A stretch of DNA of 64,000 nucleotides from Halieaceae bacterium (GTDB taxonomy: Bacteria; Pseudomonadota; Gammaproteobacteria; Pseudomonadales; Halieaceae), in NCBI GenBank assembly GCA_902547755.1, contig CACCPA010000007.1:1-64000 (forward strand), in the 5' to 3' direction. Positions 1-8,983 of this stretch are shown piece after piece. Position numbers and translations under genes: made by a program. The notes under the pieces are model-generated. The model made no database searches. It saw only the letters and a program-made list of their open reading frames with translations, and was not told where the DNA came from. Position 1 is the first letter of the stretch; each line of letters begins with the position of its first letter.

Positions 1-1
1 C

Positions 2-1531
2 AGGGCGCGCATGATCTTGGTTACGGCCATCAGCCCAACACCAGCCGGTGAAGGTAAAACCACCACAACCGTGGGTCTGGGAGATGCATTGCAGAAAATT
101 GGGAAGGACACAGTCATTTGTCTCCGTGAGCCCTCGTTAGGACCGGTCTTTGGCATGAAAGGGGGTGCTGCAGGCGGTGGTTACGCGCAGGTCATTCCCA
201 TGGAGGACATAAACCTCCATTTTAATGGCGATTTGCATGCCATCGGCGTTGCCAACAATCTCTTGGCTGCGCTTCTTGATAACCACGTTAATCACGGTAA
301 TGCACTCGACATCGATGTAAGGCGCATCACCTGGAAGCGTGTGCTTGATATGAATGATCGTGCGCTGCGAGATATCACCGTTGCACTCGGTGGTCCCGGT
401 AACGGCTACCCACGACAAGACGGTTTTGACATCGTCGTCGCTTCCGAAATCATGGCCATTTTCTGTCTGGCAACCGATCTTGATGACTTAAAGGCACGTT
501 TGGGCCGCATCGTTGTTGCGTACACCCGCGAACGTCAGCCGGTGACGGCAGCTGACCTAAAGGCCGAAGGTGCGTTGACGGCGGTATTGAAGGACGCGTT
601 GGCGCCCAACCTCGTGCAAACCCTTGAGGGCACTCCTGCCTTTGTTCATGGCGGACCGTTTGCCAACATCGCGCACGGTTGTAATAGCGTCATTGCAACA
701 ACAGCAGGCCTTCGACTGGCTGATTATGTGGTTACCGAAGCGGGCTTTGGCGCCGACCTAGGTGCGGAGAAGTTCGTTGATATCAAGTGCCGCTCGGCTG
801 GTATTCGCCCATCGGCAGCGGTATTGGTCGCCACAGTCCGCGCCTTGAAATTCCACGGTGGTGTCGCTCGAGACAATCTGACCGAGGAAAATCTTGAGGC
901 TCTCGAGAAAGGGCTGGCCAATCTCGATCGTCACATCACGAATATTCGCGATAACTACGGTGTTCCCGCAGTGGTCTCGATTAACCAGTTCATCGCTGAC
1001 ACACAGGCCGAGATCGATCTTGTTGTCGAGCACTGCCGGGTTCGTGGTATTCAGGTGGCGCTATCAAGCCACTGGGCAAATGGCGGTGCAGGTGCAACAG
1101 AGCTTGCGGAGATGGTGGTCTCACTTTGCGACGCCGACGACACGCCTGCCAACACCCACCATCAGTCATTTGTCTATCCAGATTCGGCTACCTTGTTTGA
1201 AAAGGTGGAAGCTGTGGCTACCAAGATTTATGGCGCATCCGAGGTGACCGCTAATGCCAAGGTGCGAACGCGGCTTAAGGAATTGGCCGATGAGGGCTAT
1301 AGCCACTTGCCGATTTGTATCGCTAAGACCCAGTACTCATTTTCCACTGACCCTGCATTAAAGGGCGCGCCGTCGGGCCATGCCATGGATATTCGTGAAG
1401 TACGCTTGTCTGTTGGTGCGGGCTTTGTTGTGGTCATTTGTGGCGATGTCATGACCATGCCAGGACTGCCTAAGGTACCTGCGAGTCAAAGCATTGATGT
1501 GGTTGACGGACAGATTGTGGGTTTATTTTGA
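2..1531 (+). CDS. fhs: Formate-tetrahydrofolate ligase (5' end outside window)
   Basis: Cytosolic enzyme that joins formate to tetrahydrofolate at the cost of ATP, giving 10-formyl-THF for purine and one-carbon metabolism. The frame is open to the window edge, so the first visible ATG at 11 is internal. The family is about 555 residues and 506 to 509 are visible. The nucleotide-binding loop [10 protein letters not shown] lies at the start of the visible part, followed by [21 protein letters not shown]-type sequence and the family motifs [16 protein letters not shown] (about 210-225) and [11 protein letters not shown] (about 243-253). The C-terminus is intact and a strong terminator follows. 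The left neighbours are not visible. Identification is secure. Confidence 0.97.
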   Translation, partial: RARMILVTAISPTPAGEGKTTTTVGLGDALQKIGKDTVICLREPSLGPVFGMKGGAAGGGYAQVIPMEDINLHFNGDLHAIGVANNLLAALLDNHVNHGNALDIDVRRITWKRVLDMNDRALRDITVALGGPGNGYPRQDGFDIVVASEIMAIFCLATDLDDLKARLGRIVVAYTRERQPVTAADLKAEGALTAVLKDALAPNLVQTLEGTPAFVHGGPFANIAHGCNSVIATTAGLRLADYVVTEAGFGADLGAEKFVDIKCRSAGIRPSAAVLVATVRALKFHGGVARDNLTEENLEALEKGLANLDRHITNIRDNYGVPAVVSINQFIADTQAEIDLVVEHCRVRGIQVALSSHWANGGAGATELAEMVVSLCDADDTPANTHHQSFVYPDSATLFEKVEAVATKIYGASEVTANAKVRTRLKELADEGYSHLPICIAKTQYSFSTDPALKGAPSGHAMDIREVRLSVGAGFVVVICGDVMTMPGLPKVPASQSIDVVDGQIVGLF

Positions 1532-1544
1532 AGAAGGATTAAAT

Positions 1545-1572
1545 AAAAAAGCCCGCATGAGCGGGCTTTTTT
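1545..1572. terminator. Bidirectional intrinsic terminator
   Basis: A perfect 6-bp GC stem (GCCCGC, loop ATGA, GCGGGC) is flanked by AAAAAA on the left and TTTTTT on the right, so it can work on both strands. It lies 14 nt after fhs on the plus strand and just past the end of the minus-strand gene at 1583. Confidence 0.92.
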
Positions 1573-1582
1573 ATGGACCTTG

Positions 1583-2284
1583 TTACTTGGAGTAGTAAAG
1601 GGGAAATCCTTGGATAGAGCCTACGGGCGTAACTTGCCCAGTTGCTGACGCTTGAAGCGCCCTAAATTCAGGGCTCATGGCAATGGCGTCGCCTGATGAC
1701 GCCATAGAAGACCAGCTGTCCCAACTCATCACGTAATGTATGTTTCCGGTTCCACCGATCCCTTCATTGTAGATATTGACTCTAGCACCCAGTGATTCGT
1801 GAATGGCTTTCGCTGCCATGAAGGTCTCGTAAATATCGGCCATTTTCCCGGGTGTCGGTTGCCAGATAAATACCCGGAAGGGCCCGTCGTCTGCGAAGCT
1901 TGCTCAAGTTACTGACGCGTCCCAATTCAGTCCCTCCAGAGACATCATGAGTTTCCCAGACGGATCTGCACCGGCCTTGGCAAAAAAAGCGGAGAGTTCC
2001 TCGCCGCTGTTATAGGCCTTGGTTTTAGCCCATGCCTCACTGCTATCCCAGCGAAGCACATAATCAAAGGTGGTATTCCCCGAGCCGCCAACGTCCATTT
2101 GAAAAACCCCCACACTGGCCCCACTCTTCTCATGAAGTTTGGCGGCCTCAACGAGACTGCTTGCTAGTTGTGCGGCTTTTCCGTCCAGCGCTTGCCAACG
2201 AAAAACTTCCAGCCGTTCTGCCAGTGCCGAGGTAGAACTGAGAATCATCGATAAGACGATTAAAACTTTAGTGGTGCGCTTCAT
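1583..2284 (-). pseudogene. Secreted two-domain (NIPSNAP/dimeric alpha-beta barrel-like) protein split by one in-frame TGA
   Basis: The ATG at 2284 follows a GGGGAG ribosome binding site and begins a Sec signal peptide ending in STSALA (residues 17-22). The first domain (to about residue 120) has VFRWQ, AAKLHE, VGGSGNTTFDYVLRWDS. At codon 127 (1904-1906, minus strand) there is a TGA. The same frame stays open beyond it and encodes a second copy of the same fold: VFIWQPTPGK, AAKAIHE, GIGGTGNIHYVMSWDS, ending at 1583. The second half has no signal peptide and no clear ribosome binding site of its own, so the two halves look like one protein of about 232 residues cut by a single nonsense codon. 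Sequence error or a recent mutation are both possible. The function is not recognised; the fold resembles small dimeric alpha/beta barrel proteins of the NIPSNAP/ABM type. Confidence 0.65.
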
Positions 2285-2464
2285 TTTTATTCTCCCCAAC
2301 TAAACAGTTTGGAGGTCATTACGTGACCTCAGATTGAAATGTAGACCTAATCTAAGAATTTGCGAGTTTTTGCGCCATCCACAGGTGCTCAGGTACTTGC
2401 TCGCACGGATCTAAACAGCCACTCTGTGAGCGGCTTTTTGGAAATTGAATAAGAAGGAAGCGAG

Positions 2465-2875
2465 ATGAAAAAAACCGGTGGATGTTTGTGCGGGCAGGTA
2501 CGTTACGAAACCAAGGCTGAGCCAATGATGACAGGCGTCTGTCACTGCAAAAACTGCCAAAAGCAGGCGGGATCGGCCTTTTCAACCCTCGCGGCATTTC
2601 AAAAGACTGATATCGAATTTACGGGAGATCTGGCGCTCTACGGAGACAGCGACACGGACACAGGAAATACCGTTAAGCGTTTTTTCTGCGGTACCTGTGG
2701 ATCGCCACTGTACTCTCAAGTGCCTGCACAGCCTGACATGGTCTACTTAAAGACAGGAACCCTCGACGACACCGATAGTTTTGTCGCAATGTTTCATTGC
2801 TGGTCGAGTACCAAGCAGAACTGGGTTGAGCTATCGCCCGATGTGCCGGCTTTCCCGCAAAACCCAGCGGGCTAA
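2465..2875 (+). CDS. GFA/CENP-V family zinc protein
   Basis: A 136-residue member of the glutathione-dependent formaldehyde-activating (GFA) fold, a small zinc-binding cytosolic protein. It shows the three cysteine clusters expected: GGCLCGQVRY at residues 5-14, CHCKNCQKQAG around 26-36, and FCGTCGSPLY around 74-83. The length is typical. Most family members have no proven substrate, and true Gfa activity is not implied. The start has the ribosome binding site AAGGAAG eight bases upstream. A second member of the family lies at 4008-4409 on the other strand, but the two are divergent in sequence and are not a recent tandem copy. Confidence 0.85.
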   Translation: MKKTGGCLCGQVRYETKAEPMMTGVCHCKNCQKQAGSAFSTLAAFQKTDIEFTGDLALYGDSDTDTGNTVKRFFCGTCGSPLYSQVPAQPDMVYLKTGTLDDTDSFVAMFHCWSSTKQNWVELSPDVPAFPQNPAG

Positions 2876-3134
2876 ACGAGAAGCATCTAGCCGCCTGAAC
2901 CAAGTCATAATCCATCCCTGTTTTACAAGGGTTTGAATTTTCGCCAGCATTGAGCGCACCGATTTTTGATATGCAGCATGGTCAGCGTGCGCGCTTGGTC
3001 TACTCGTGTACAGAGCAATGGTGGTCTTTCGGTTTCTGCAGTAAAGACGAATGAGGGGTAGCGTTTAGCTCCTAGGCCTCGCCTCAGACGCGAGGGGCTT
3101 GGGATACGGGGATTTTAAAAAAAGGAGAGATAAC

Positions 3135-3440
3135 ATGTCAGCAATCATCATCGCGCATTTCAAAGCGCAAGAGGGCAAGCTTGCAGAGATGGCAGAGGTA
3201 TTCAAAGCGTCACTGGGCGCAACCCGGGGCTTCGATGGCTGTATTGGCCTCGATGTGTATGTGGAAGAGTCAGCCGATACCTACACCCTGATCGAGGAGT
3301 GGGAGAGCGTTGCCCACTATGATGCTTATCTGCAGTGGCGGATTGATACAGGCATTAAAGAGGCGACGGCCAGCCTCATTGAGGGTGGCTGGGACGACGG
3401 AGTGACTATCCAGCGCCTTGGAGCCAAACTCGATTTATAG
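3135..3440 (+). CDS. Antibiotic biosynthesis monooxygenase (ABM)-domain protein
   Basis: A 101-residue single-domain dimeric alpha/beta barrel protein. It starts IIIAHFKAQEGKLAEM and has the family's GCIGLDVY and YTLIEEWESVAHYDAYLQ segments, where ABM proteins carry the conserved strand and the E-W pair. I chose the ATG at 3135 because AAGGAG sits eight bases upstream; an upstream in-frame ATG at 3099 lacks one. Relatives include quinol monooxygenases (YgiN) and heme-degrading enzymes, but nothing here defines the substrate. It is followed by trmL with a 70-nt gap. Confidence 0.8.
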   Translation: MSAIIIAHFKAQEGKLAEMAEVFKASLGATRGFDGCIGLDVYVEESADTYTLIEEWESVAHYDAYLQWRIDTGIKEATASLIEGGWDDGVTIQRLGAKLDL

Positions 3441-3510
3441 TTACGGCGTTAGCCAGCCATCAATCTCAAACCGTGTCTTGTGCGGGCGTTACTGAGGAAG
3501 AGGTTTTCTG

Positions 3511-3984
3511 ATGAGCGAGTCGGCGCTTCATATTGTTCTCTGCCAACCTGAAATCCCGCCTAACACCGGGAATATCATTCGTCTGTGCGCCAATACAGGA
3601 GCGTCGCTTCATGTCATCGAGCCCCTCGGGTTTGAGATGGACGACAAACGGCTCAGGCGCGCCGGGCTCGATTACCACGAGTTCGCCAATGTCCAAACCT
3701 GGGATTCGCTGCCAAGTTATATTGATGTTTATGGGGATCGCCGGCTCATTGCTGTAGAGACCTGCGGTGAGGTGGCTCACTCTGACCTTGCTTACCAGTC
3801 CGGTGATTCATTGGTCTTTGGATCCGAAACAAGAGGCTTGTCACCCGAGTTGCTAGCCTTGTTTGATGTTAGTCATATTATTCGTTTACCCATGTTGCCT
3901 GGCAGTCGAAGCCTGAATTTGTCGAATGCCGTTGCGGTTGCCGTTTATGAGGCCTGGCGACAACTGGGGTACGCGGGCAGATAA
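3511..3984 (+). CDS. trmL: tRNA (cytidine/uridine-34-2'-O)-methyltransferase TrmL
   Basis: A SPOUT-class methyltransferase that uses SAM to methylate the wobble ribose of tRNA-Leu. The 157-residue length matches TrmL. Diagnostic segments are the N-terminal [20 protein letters not shown] (residues 7-26), FGSETRGLS near 108-116, and the knot-forming C-terminal [19 protein letters not shown] near 128-146. It stands alone between the ABM protein and the convergent GFA gene. Confidence 0.95.
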   Translation: MSESALHIVLCQPEIPPNTGNIIRLCANTGASLHVIEPLGFEMDDKRLRRAGLDYHEFANVQTWDSLPSYIDVYGDRRLIAVETCGEVAHSDLAYQSGDSLVFGSETRGLSPELLALFDVSHIIRLPMLPGSRSLNLSNAVAVAVYEAWRQLGYAGR

Positions 3985-4007
3985 AAGAGCCCGAGAAGCA
4001 GCGCTAG

Positions 4008-4409
4008 CTACCCTTGCTTGTCGAGTTTGATCTCGCTCTCCACGGATACCCAAGAGGGTGCCGAGCAGCACCAGATTTGGAGTTTGGGGGGTAACTGATC
4101 CTTTTGGTGGCAGCCACCGAGTCGAACCGATAACAAGCCACGACCATCGATGTTGCTCGTATGGACGCCCGATCCACAATCACCACAGAAACTGTAGTAG
4201 CGCTCGTTACCGCTATCGGCGAGCTTTCCATGCTCTTTTAGTTGCCCGCTGGTGAGCTCAAAGTCATCGCGCTTGATTCGCGCGGTATATTGAAATGCGG
4301 ATGAACCGAAGGTCTGACAGTCGGTGCAATAGCAGATAGCGACCATGTCGGGGTTCGCAACCGCTTTCCACGTGATGTTGCCGCAATGGCAGGCTCCGTC
4401 AATATTCAT
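4008..4409 (-). CDS. GFA family zinc protein (second copy)
   Basis: A 133-residue GFA-fold protein. The cysteine clusters are GACHCGNITW (residues 5-14), CYCTDCQTFGSS (about 27-38) and FCGDCGSGVH (about 75-84). The ATG at 4409 is preceded by GGAG and gives the family's normal N-terminus; a longer reading frame upstream runs through the intergenic region and into the divergent gene and is not credible. It is divergently arranged with the TauD-type dioxygenase at 4570, and a 17-bp inverted repeat lies between them. Confidence 0.85.
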   Translation of the reverse strand: MNIDGACHCGNITWKAVANPDMVAICYCTDCQTFGSSAFQYTARIKRDDFELTSGQLKEHGKLADSGNERYYSFCGDCGSGVHTSNIDGRGLLSVRLGGCHQKDQLPPKLQIWCCSAPSWVSVESEIKLDKQG

Positions 4410-4449
4410 TAGCGAGGCAACTCCTTCGTCATCGAGCGTTCTTTTGTTT

Positions 4450-4466
4450 TGGCATATCGTATGCCA
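4450..4466. promoter_or_regulatory. Candidate operator, inverted repeat TGGCATA-TCG-TATGCCA
   Basis: A 17-bp inverted repeat with perfect 7-bp arms sits in the 160-nt divergent gap between the GFA gene (start 4409) and the TauD-type gene (start 4570). A TATTAT hexamer at 4467-4472 abuts it. The core ATCGTAT recurs at 4513-4519. This suits a transcription factor dimer acting on one or both genes; the regulator is not known. Confidence 0.45.
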
Positions 4467-4569
4467 TATTATTTTTCTTGGCCGAAAATGAGATGGCCAC
4501 GGATATCGGTACATCGTATAACCGTAATCATTAGTTCGACATAGCGAATAACAAAAAGGACAGTGAACA

Positions 4570-5445
4570 ATGAACGTGGTTCCTATTTTCAAAGGTTCGA
4601 GTGGCAAAGCTTTTAGTAGCGAAAGTTTCGGTGCAGATATCACAGGTATCGATCTAGCGAATCTCACGTATGACACCTTTGAGGGGATTTACCGCGCATG
4701 GTTAGCGTTTGGCGTGCTTCGATTTAAAGGACAAACACTCAATAAGGACTCGCTTCAAACGTTCAGCCAGCGGTTTGGACCATTGGAGCAAATTCCCATA
4801 GGAAGGATGAGCGATGAGCAGAAGGCACAGCTAGACAATCTCTACGTCACGCCTATCTCGAATATTAAGGTCGACGGGAAACCCATCGGCGGACTAGGAG
4901 ACGCTGAGGCAACGTGGCATGCCGATATGACCTACGTTGAGGTGCCACCCCCTGCCAGCGTCCTACTGGGCGTTGAGATTCCTCAAAATGGGGGCGATAC
5001 CTTCTTTGCCGATCAGCGTGCAGCGCTTGCCTCGCTGCCCGAGGATTTATGCCAGCGAATCGAGGGATTGTCGATCAAGCACAACGCGGCACACGATAGC
5101 GTCGGCAACTTACGACCAGGTTTTGAAGCCTTTGATGATCCGCGAGATGCACCGGGCGCTGTTCATCCGATCATTCGAAAACACAACGAAACGGGTGATA
5201 CCTGCCTGTATTTAGGGCGCCGGGAGTGGGCATACATTCCCGGTCTTCCATTGGAAGAGAGCGAGGCACTGCTCGATGACTTGTGGTCATATGCAGTTCC
5301 AGCCGATTACGTCGTGGAGCAGAACTGGACGCCCGGCGATGTGATCATTTGGGATAATCGACGGTGTCTTCACAAGCGAACATCTATTGATCCTTCTCAG
5401 CGGCGGTTATTACTTCGCTGCCAGGTGTTAGCGCGCACTGCTTGA
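4570..5445 (+). CDS. TauD/TfdA family Fe(II)/2-oxoglutarate dioxygenase
   Basis: A 291-residue non-heme iron dioxygenase that would hydroxylate a small substrate with 2-oxoglutarate and O2, in the cytosol. The facial triad is visible: H117 and D119 in TWHADMTY and H268 in RRCLHKR, plus R283 for 2-oxoglutarate binding in RRLLLRCQV and the GGDTFFAD segment at 141-148. The ribosome binding site is AAGGA. Family members act on taurine, alkylsulfates, aryloxyacetates or carnitine precursors; no local transporter indicates which. Confidence 0.9.
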   Translation: MNVVPIFKGSSGKAFSSESFGADITGIDLANLTYDTFEGIYRAWLAFGVLRFKGQTLNKDSLQTFSQRFGPLEQIPIGRMSDEQKAQLDNLYVTPISNIKVDGKPIGGLGDAEATWHADMTYVEVPPPASVLLGVEIPQNGGDTFFADQRAALASLPEDLCQRIEGLSIKHNAAHDSVGNLRPGFEAFDDPRDAPGAVHPIIRKHNETGDTCLYLGRREWAYIPGLPLEESEALLDDLWSYAVPADYVVEQNWTPGDVIIWDNRRCLHKRTSIDPSQRRLLLRCQVLARTA

Positions 5446-5484
5446 TAGTGTTGTTTTCACGATGGCCAAGGTGAGTAGTTTGTG

Positions 5485-6153
5485 ATGAGAGGGTGGTTAC
5501 CGCTCTTTACCTTCGTCGGAGCGTTGATAACGCTTTTGATGGCTGGTCGTCTCGTAGCGGACTATTTTGGTATCGAGCTGACGTTCGACTCAGTTCATGA
5601 GTTTCGCGATTGGATTGATTCCATAGGCTGGTGGGGCCCGTTAGCTTACGTGGTTCTTGTGGTCATTCGGTTGTTTCTGGGCCTCTCTACACACGTCGTG
5701 CTCACGCTGGGGGGCGTAGCGTTTGGACTAACCGAAGCCATTATTTGGGGAGGCGTAGGGCTGACGCTATCCGGCGTTGTCCAATACGGACTGGGGTACT
5801 ACCTCGGCAGTCATTGGGTCACCAAGCGACTAGGCGACAAAAATGAGCGGCTGCAACGGATTTTGTCGCGCAGCGGGGTGCCTGCACTTTTCCTGATAAC
5901 CGTCCATCCGTTGGGCCCACAAAGCCCGATGACCATCGTGGCCGGGGCTGTGCAGTTCCCGTTTACGAAATTTGTCGTGACCATGATGCTAGCCTCGCCG
6001 ATTAGAGCCAGCATTTACGCTGTTCTTGGCGGCGCTGTGCTCGAGTTCGATCTATGGCTGATCACACAGATCACGGTGGGTTGCGTCGTCGTAATGATAT
6101 TGCCCTTTCTGCACCGTAAAACCCGGCGGCTACTACTGGGTATGGACGCTTAG
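5485..6153 (+). CDS. TVP38/TMEM64 (VTT/SNARE-associated domain) membrane protein
   Basis: A 222-residue inner membrane protein of the DedA-like VTT superfamily. It has an N-terminal helix (about 5-25), hydrophobic spans at about 50-70, 72-95, 100-120, 165-180 and 185-205, and the family-typical segments GGVAFGL and HPLGPQSP in the re-entrant region. Family members are implicated in lipid or ion flux and envelope integrity. A GTG three bases earlier (5482) could also start the frame. The next gene follows after 18 nt and may be co-transcribed. Confidence 0.85.
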   Translation: MRGWLPLFTFVGALITLLMAGRLVADYFGIELTFDSVHEFRDWIDSIGWWGPLAYVVLVVIRLFLGLSTHVVLTLGGVAFGLTEAIIWGGVGLTLSGVVQYGLGYYLGSHWVTKRLGDKNERLQRILSRSGVPALFLITVHPLGPQSPMTIVAGAVQFPFTKFVVTMMLASPIRASIYAVLGGAVLEFDLWLITQITVGCVVVMILPFLHRKTRRLLLGMDA

Positions 6154-6171
6154 TAGGGGGCCCGTGTTTCG

Positions 6172-6468
6172 ATGGTAAAGCTCGCCGATTTATCTGAGTA
6201 CATTGCGGTTGCGTTGCTCATTTGGGCCGGCCTGCGAGTCCGGAAGAATACGGCGGCCCTTGGGTTGTTGTGCGGTGCCTGGGGCTTCTCGCTCTGCCTT
6301 CACTACCGAGCATGGGCGTGGCGCTTTGAGGACGTCATGACAGGCAGCGCAACGCCAGTGGTCGAGACAACCATGTTCGTGTTGACCTACACCGCGCCGA
6401 TCTCGATCATCTCGTTTATCATTACGCTGGTGCTTTGTATGCCAGCTGCGCGAAACCACGATAGCTAG
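6172..6468 (+). CDS. Small membrane protein of unknown function
   Basis: A 98-residue protein with hydrophobic segments at about 9-23, 28-44 and 66-90, so two or three membrane spans are likely. I recognise no family. It lies 18 nt after the TVP38-type gene with GGGGG upstream as a possible ribosome binding site, which suggests a shared transcript and a membrane-related role. Codon pattern is ordinary and the start is ATG. Confidence 0.6.
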   Translation: MVKLADLSEYIAVALLIWAGLRVRKNTAALGLLCGAWGFSLCLHYRAWAWRFEDVMTGSATPVVETTMFVLTYTAPISIISFIITLVLCMPAARNHDS

Positions 6469-6660
6469 TGATAACGCACATGCGGGATCTATACCTCGGC
6501 GCTTCTGTGGGGCATTGCGCAGCCACGTTGCGGCCTTTACCTTTAGTTGCTAACTCGCCTTAATTGTCGTCTCCCACCCAGGTGCCAAAATCTATAAAAG
6601 GCTGTTGTCTGACCCGCAATGAGATAGTCTTGTTTTTCCAACGTAAATAAATGATAACGA

Positions 6661-6672
6661 GGCAACGTTGCC
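6661..6672. promoter_or_regulatory. Perfect 12-bp palindrome GGCAACGTTGCC
   Basis: A perfect palindrome with a central CG lies 21 nt upstream of the ATG of the molybdopterin oxidoreductase. The shape is like LacI-family half-sites meeting at a CpG. No regulator gene is next to it, so it is only a candidate operator. Confidence 0.35.
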
Positions 6673-6693
6673 CAAAACACTCGGAGATTAATC

Positions 6694-8940
6694 ATGTCTA
6701 ACGAAGAATGGATGACCAGCGCATGCATCCTCTGTGAGCTGAACTGTGGCATCAAAGTTCAGACTGGCGGAGAAAATGGTCGCGAGATTGTGCGTATTCG
6801 CGGGGACGAGGATCACCCTGCTTCGAAGGGCTATCTCTGTCAAAAGGCGTCGGGGCTGAATCACTATCAGAACGGTAAGGACCGAATAACATCGCCTTTG
6901 CGACGCAAGCCAGACGGTACCTTCGAAGTCATCGATTGGGACACCGCGACCCGCGAGATCATGGAGCGCTTCGCCGCCATTCGTGACACGCACGGCGGTG
7001 ACAAAATCTTTTATTACGGTGGCGGCGGTCAGGGGAATCACTTGCCCGGCGCCTACTCGAGTGCGACCCGCTCAGTGCTTGGTAGCGTTTACCGCTCAAG
7101 TGCTTTGGCGCAGGAGAAGACTGGTGAATTCTGGGTCAACGGTCAAATGTTCGGATCCATGGTCAAAGGCGACTTCCACCATTGTGATGTCGCGTTTTTC
7201 CTTGGAAAGAACCCCTGGCATACGCACGGTATCCCCAGAGCACGTGTATTCTTGCGCGACTTCGCAAAGGACCCCGGCAAAACCATGATTGTTGTCGATC
7301 CAGTGGTCACGGAGACGGCGAAAATGGCCGATATTCACCTGCGAGTGAAGCCGGGAACGGATGCGTGGATGCTCGCGGCGATGGTGGCCATGCTAGTTCA
7401 AGACGAGCGCTACGCGTCAGCCTGGGTTGAAGAGCACACCCAAGGAATTGAAGACATCAAGAAAGCCTTTGGCGCCATTTCAGTCGCAGATTACTGCGCG
7501 CACGCGGGTCTAGCTGTTGAAGAAGTCAGCGCAGCGGTAGACGCCATTGCGAATGCCAAGGGCATGGCTATGTTCGAGGACTTGGGAGTTCAGATGAACC
7601 ACCACTCGACACTTATTAGTTACCTCGAAAAATTGGTTTGGGTATTGTGTGGGCACTTCGGCAAGGAGGGTGGCCACTACGTCCCCGCTTATCTGCAAAA
7701 TATAGCGGGCAGCGGACGCAGCTCACGCAAGTCACCCGTTGTGAAGGCGCCCATTATCAGCGGCATGATTCCCTGTAACGTCATTGCCGATGAGATTCTC
7801 ACGGATCATCCGGATCGCTACCGAGCCATGATCATCGAGTCGGCTAATCCGGTGCATTCATTAGCTGATAGCAATCGGATGCGTAAGGCACTCCGCTCGA
7901 TGGAGCTGGTTGTTGCGATCGATATCGCCATGACTGAAACCGCCCGGGAGGCCGACTACGTTTTGCCTGCCTCTACGCAGTTCGAGAAGTGGGAGGCAAC
8001 CTTCTTTAACTTCGAATTCCCCGAAAATTATTTCCACTTGCGCAAGCCCTTGTTCGAACCATTGGGTGAGTCGCTGTCTGAGGCAGAGATTCACGCGCGC
8101 CTCGTTGAGGCTGCTGGGGTGATGCCAACCGAGTTGGTTGATGAGCTGCGCGGCTTGTTGAAAGAAGAAGGTCGTGGCGCATTCCGCGAACGGTTTATGC
8201 AGGCCATGGCTGAGGATGTCATGGTGTCCAAATTGGCCCCCGTCATTCTATACCGAACGCTTGGCGAAGTGCTGCCTGAGGGGGCAAAAGAGGGCGCCGT
8301 CATGTGGCCGCTAGCGCTCGGTTTTGCCATGCGGGACAGCGCGAGTTTGGCGCGTGCCGGCTACGAGGGTGACCCCATCACGCAGGCCGATAAGCTCTTC
8401 GATGCCATCATTGCCGGGCACTCCGGTGTTGTGTTCTCGCGAGATGATATGTCGACGGCGTGGGAGAGAATGGGACAGGAGGAAGGCATTCAGCTAGCCC
8501 TCCCCAGCTTGTTGGATGAGCTCACCGTTCTAGAAGCGGGGCCTATTGACCGTTCAAATTCCGATTTCCCCTTTGCCTTGAGCGCGGGAGAGCGTCGCGA
8601 CTATTCCGCGAATACTATTTATCGTGACTTCGGCTGGCGGCGTAAAGACCCCGATGGGTCTTTGCGTATTAACCCAGATGATGCTGCCAACCTCGGTATT
8701 GAAACAGGCGATCAAGCGCGGATTGTGACGGCAGTCGGTTCAGCGATGGCGCGAGTTGAAGTAACTGACCGTATGCTGCCGGGTCACATTGCGATACCGA
8801 ACGGATTTGGCCTTGATAATGAGGATGGAACTCGATCAGGTGTTGCACCCAATGAGCTAACCTCGCTCTCCGATTGCGATAAATTCGCAGGCACGCCGCA
8901 CCATAAATTTGTGCCTGCGCGTATTGAGGCAGTGGCTTAG
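6694..8940 (+). CDS. Molybdopterin oxidoreductase (DMSO reductase superfamily)
   Basis: A 748-residue Mo- or W-bis-MGD enzyme. The N-terminal [4Fe-4S] site is C11-x2-C14-x3-C18 with the fourth cysteine C49 in KGYLCQKA. The central molybdopterin domains include GGGGQGNH and [11 protein letters not shown], and the C-terminal dinucleotide-binding domain runs from about 630 with [17 protein letters not shown] and PNGFGLDN. There is no Tat or Sec signal, so it acts in the cytosol. No electron-transfer subunit or cofactor-chaperone gene is adjacent, and the substrate cannot be read from the sequence. GGAG precedes the ATG at 6694. Its stop lies 43 nt before the GalT start. Confidence 0.9.
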   Translation: MSNEEWMTSACILCELNCGIKVQTGGENGREIVRIRGDEDHPASKGYLCQKASGLNHYQNGKDRITSPLRRKPDGTFEVIDWDTATREIMERFAAIRDTHGGDKIFYYGGGGQGNHLPGAYSSATRSVLGSVYRSSALAQEKTGEFWVNGQMFGSMVKGDFHHCDVAFFLGKNPWHTHGIPRARVFLRDFAKDPGKTMIVVDPVVTETAKMADIHLRVKPGTDAWMLAAMVAMLVQDERYASAWVEEHTQGIEDIKKAFGAISVADYCAHAGLAVEEVSAAVDAIANAKGMAMFEDLGVQMNHHSTLISYLEKLVWVLCGHFGKEGGHYVPAYLQNIAGSGRSSRKSPVVKAPIISGMIPCNVIADEILTDHPDRYRAMIIESANPVHSLADSNRMRKALRSMELVVAIDIAMTETAREADYVLPASTQFEKWEATFFNFEFPENYFHLRKPLFEPLGESLSEAEIHARLVEAAGVMPTELVDELRGLLKEEGRGAFRERFMQAMAEDVMVSKLAPVILYRTLGEVLPEGAKEGAVMWPLALGFAMRDSASLARAGYEGDPITQADKLFDAIIAGHSGVVFSRDDMSTAWERMGQEEGIQLALPSLLDELTVLEAGPIDRSNSDFPFALSAGERRDYSANTIYRDFGWRRKDPDGSLRINPDDAANLGIETGDQARIVTAVGSAMARVEVTDRMLPGHIAIPNGFGLDNEDGTRSGVAPNELTSLSDCDKFAGTPHHKFVPARIEAVA

Positions 8941-8983
8941 TTGCCAGTCACCACGGCGCATTAATCGCGGGAGATTCAGGTCA

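Noticed and set aside
894-1247. 117-codon frame inside fhs
   Set aside because: It overlaps a conserved enzyme entirely and has no binding site; composition is that of a shifted frame.
1904-1906. TGA between the two secreted domains as a second selenocysteine codon
   Set aside because: It falls in an inter-domain linker with no cysteine-type motif around it, and the hairpin downstream has no G in its loop. A nonsense mutation or error is simpler.
4410-4676. Longer N-terminus for the minus-strand GFA protein
   Set aside because: The extension crosses the divergent promoter and the start of the TauD gene and has no homology-like sequence; the ATG at 4409 matches the family start.
6564-6598. 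TTGTCG and TATAAA as a sigma-70 promoter for the molybdopterin gene
   Set aside because: The spacer is 23 nt, too long for a normal promoter.
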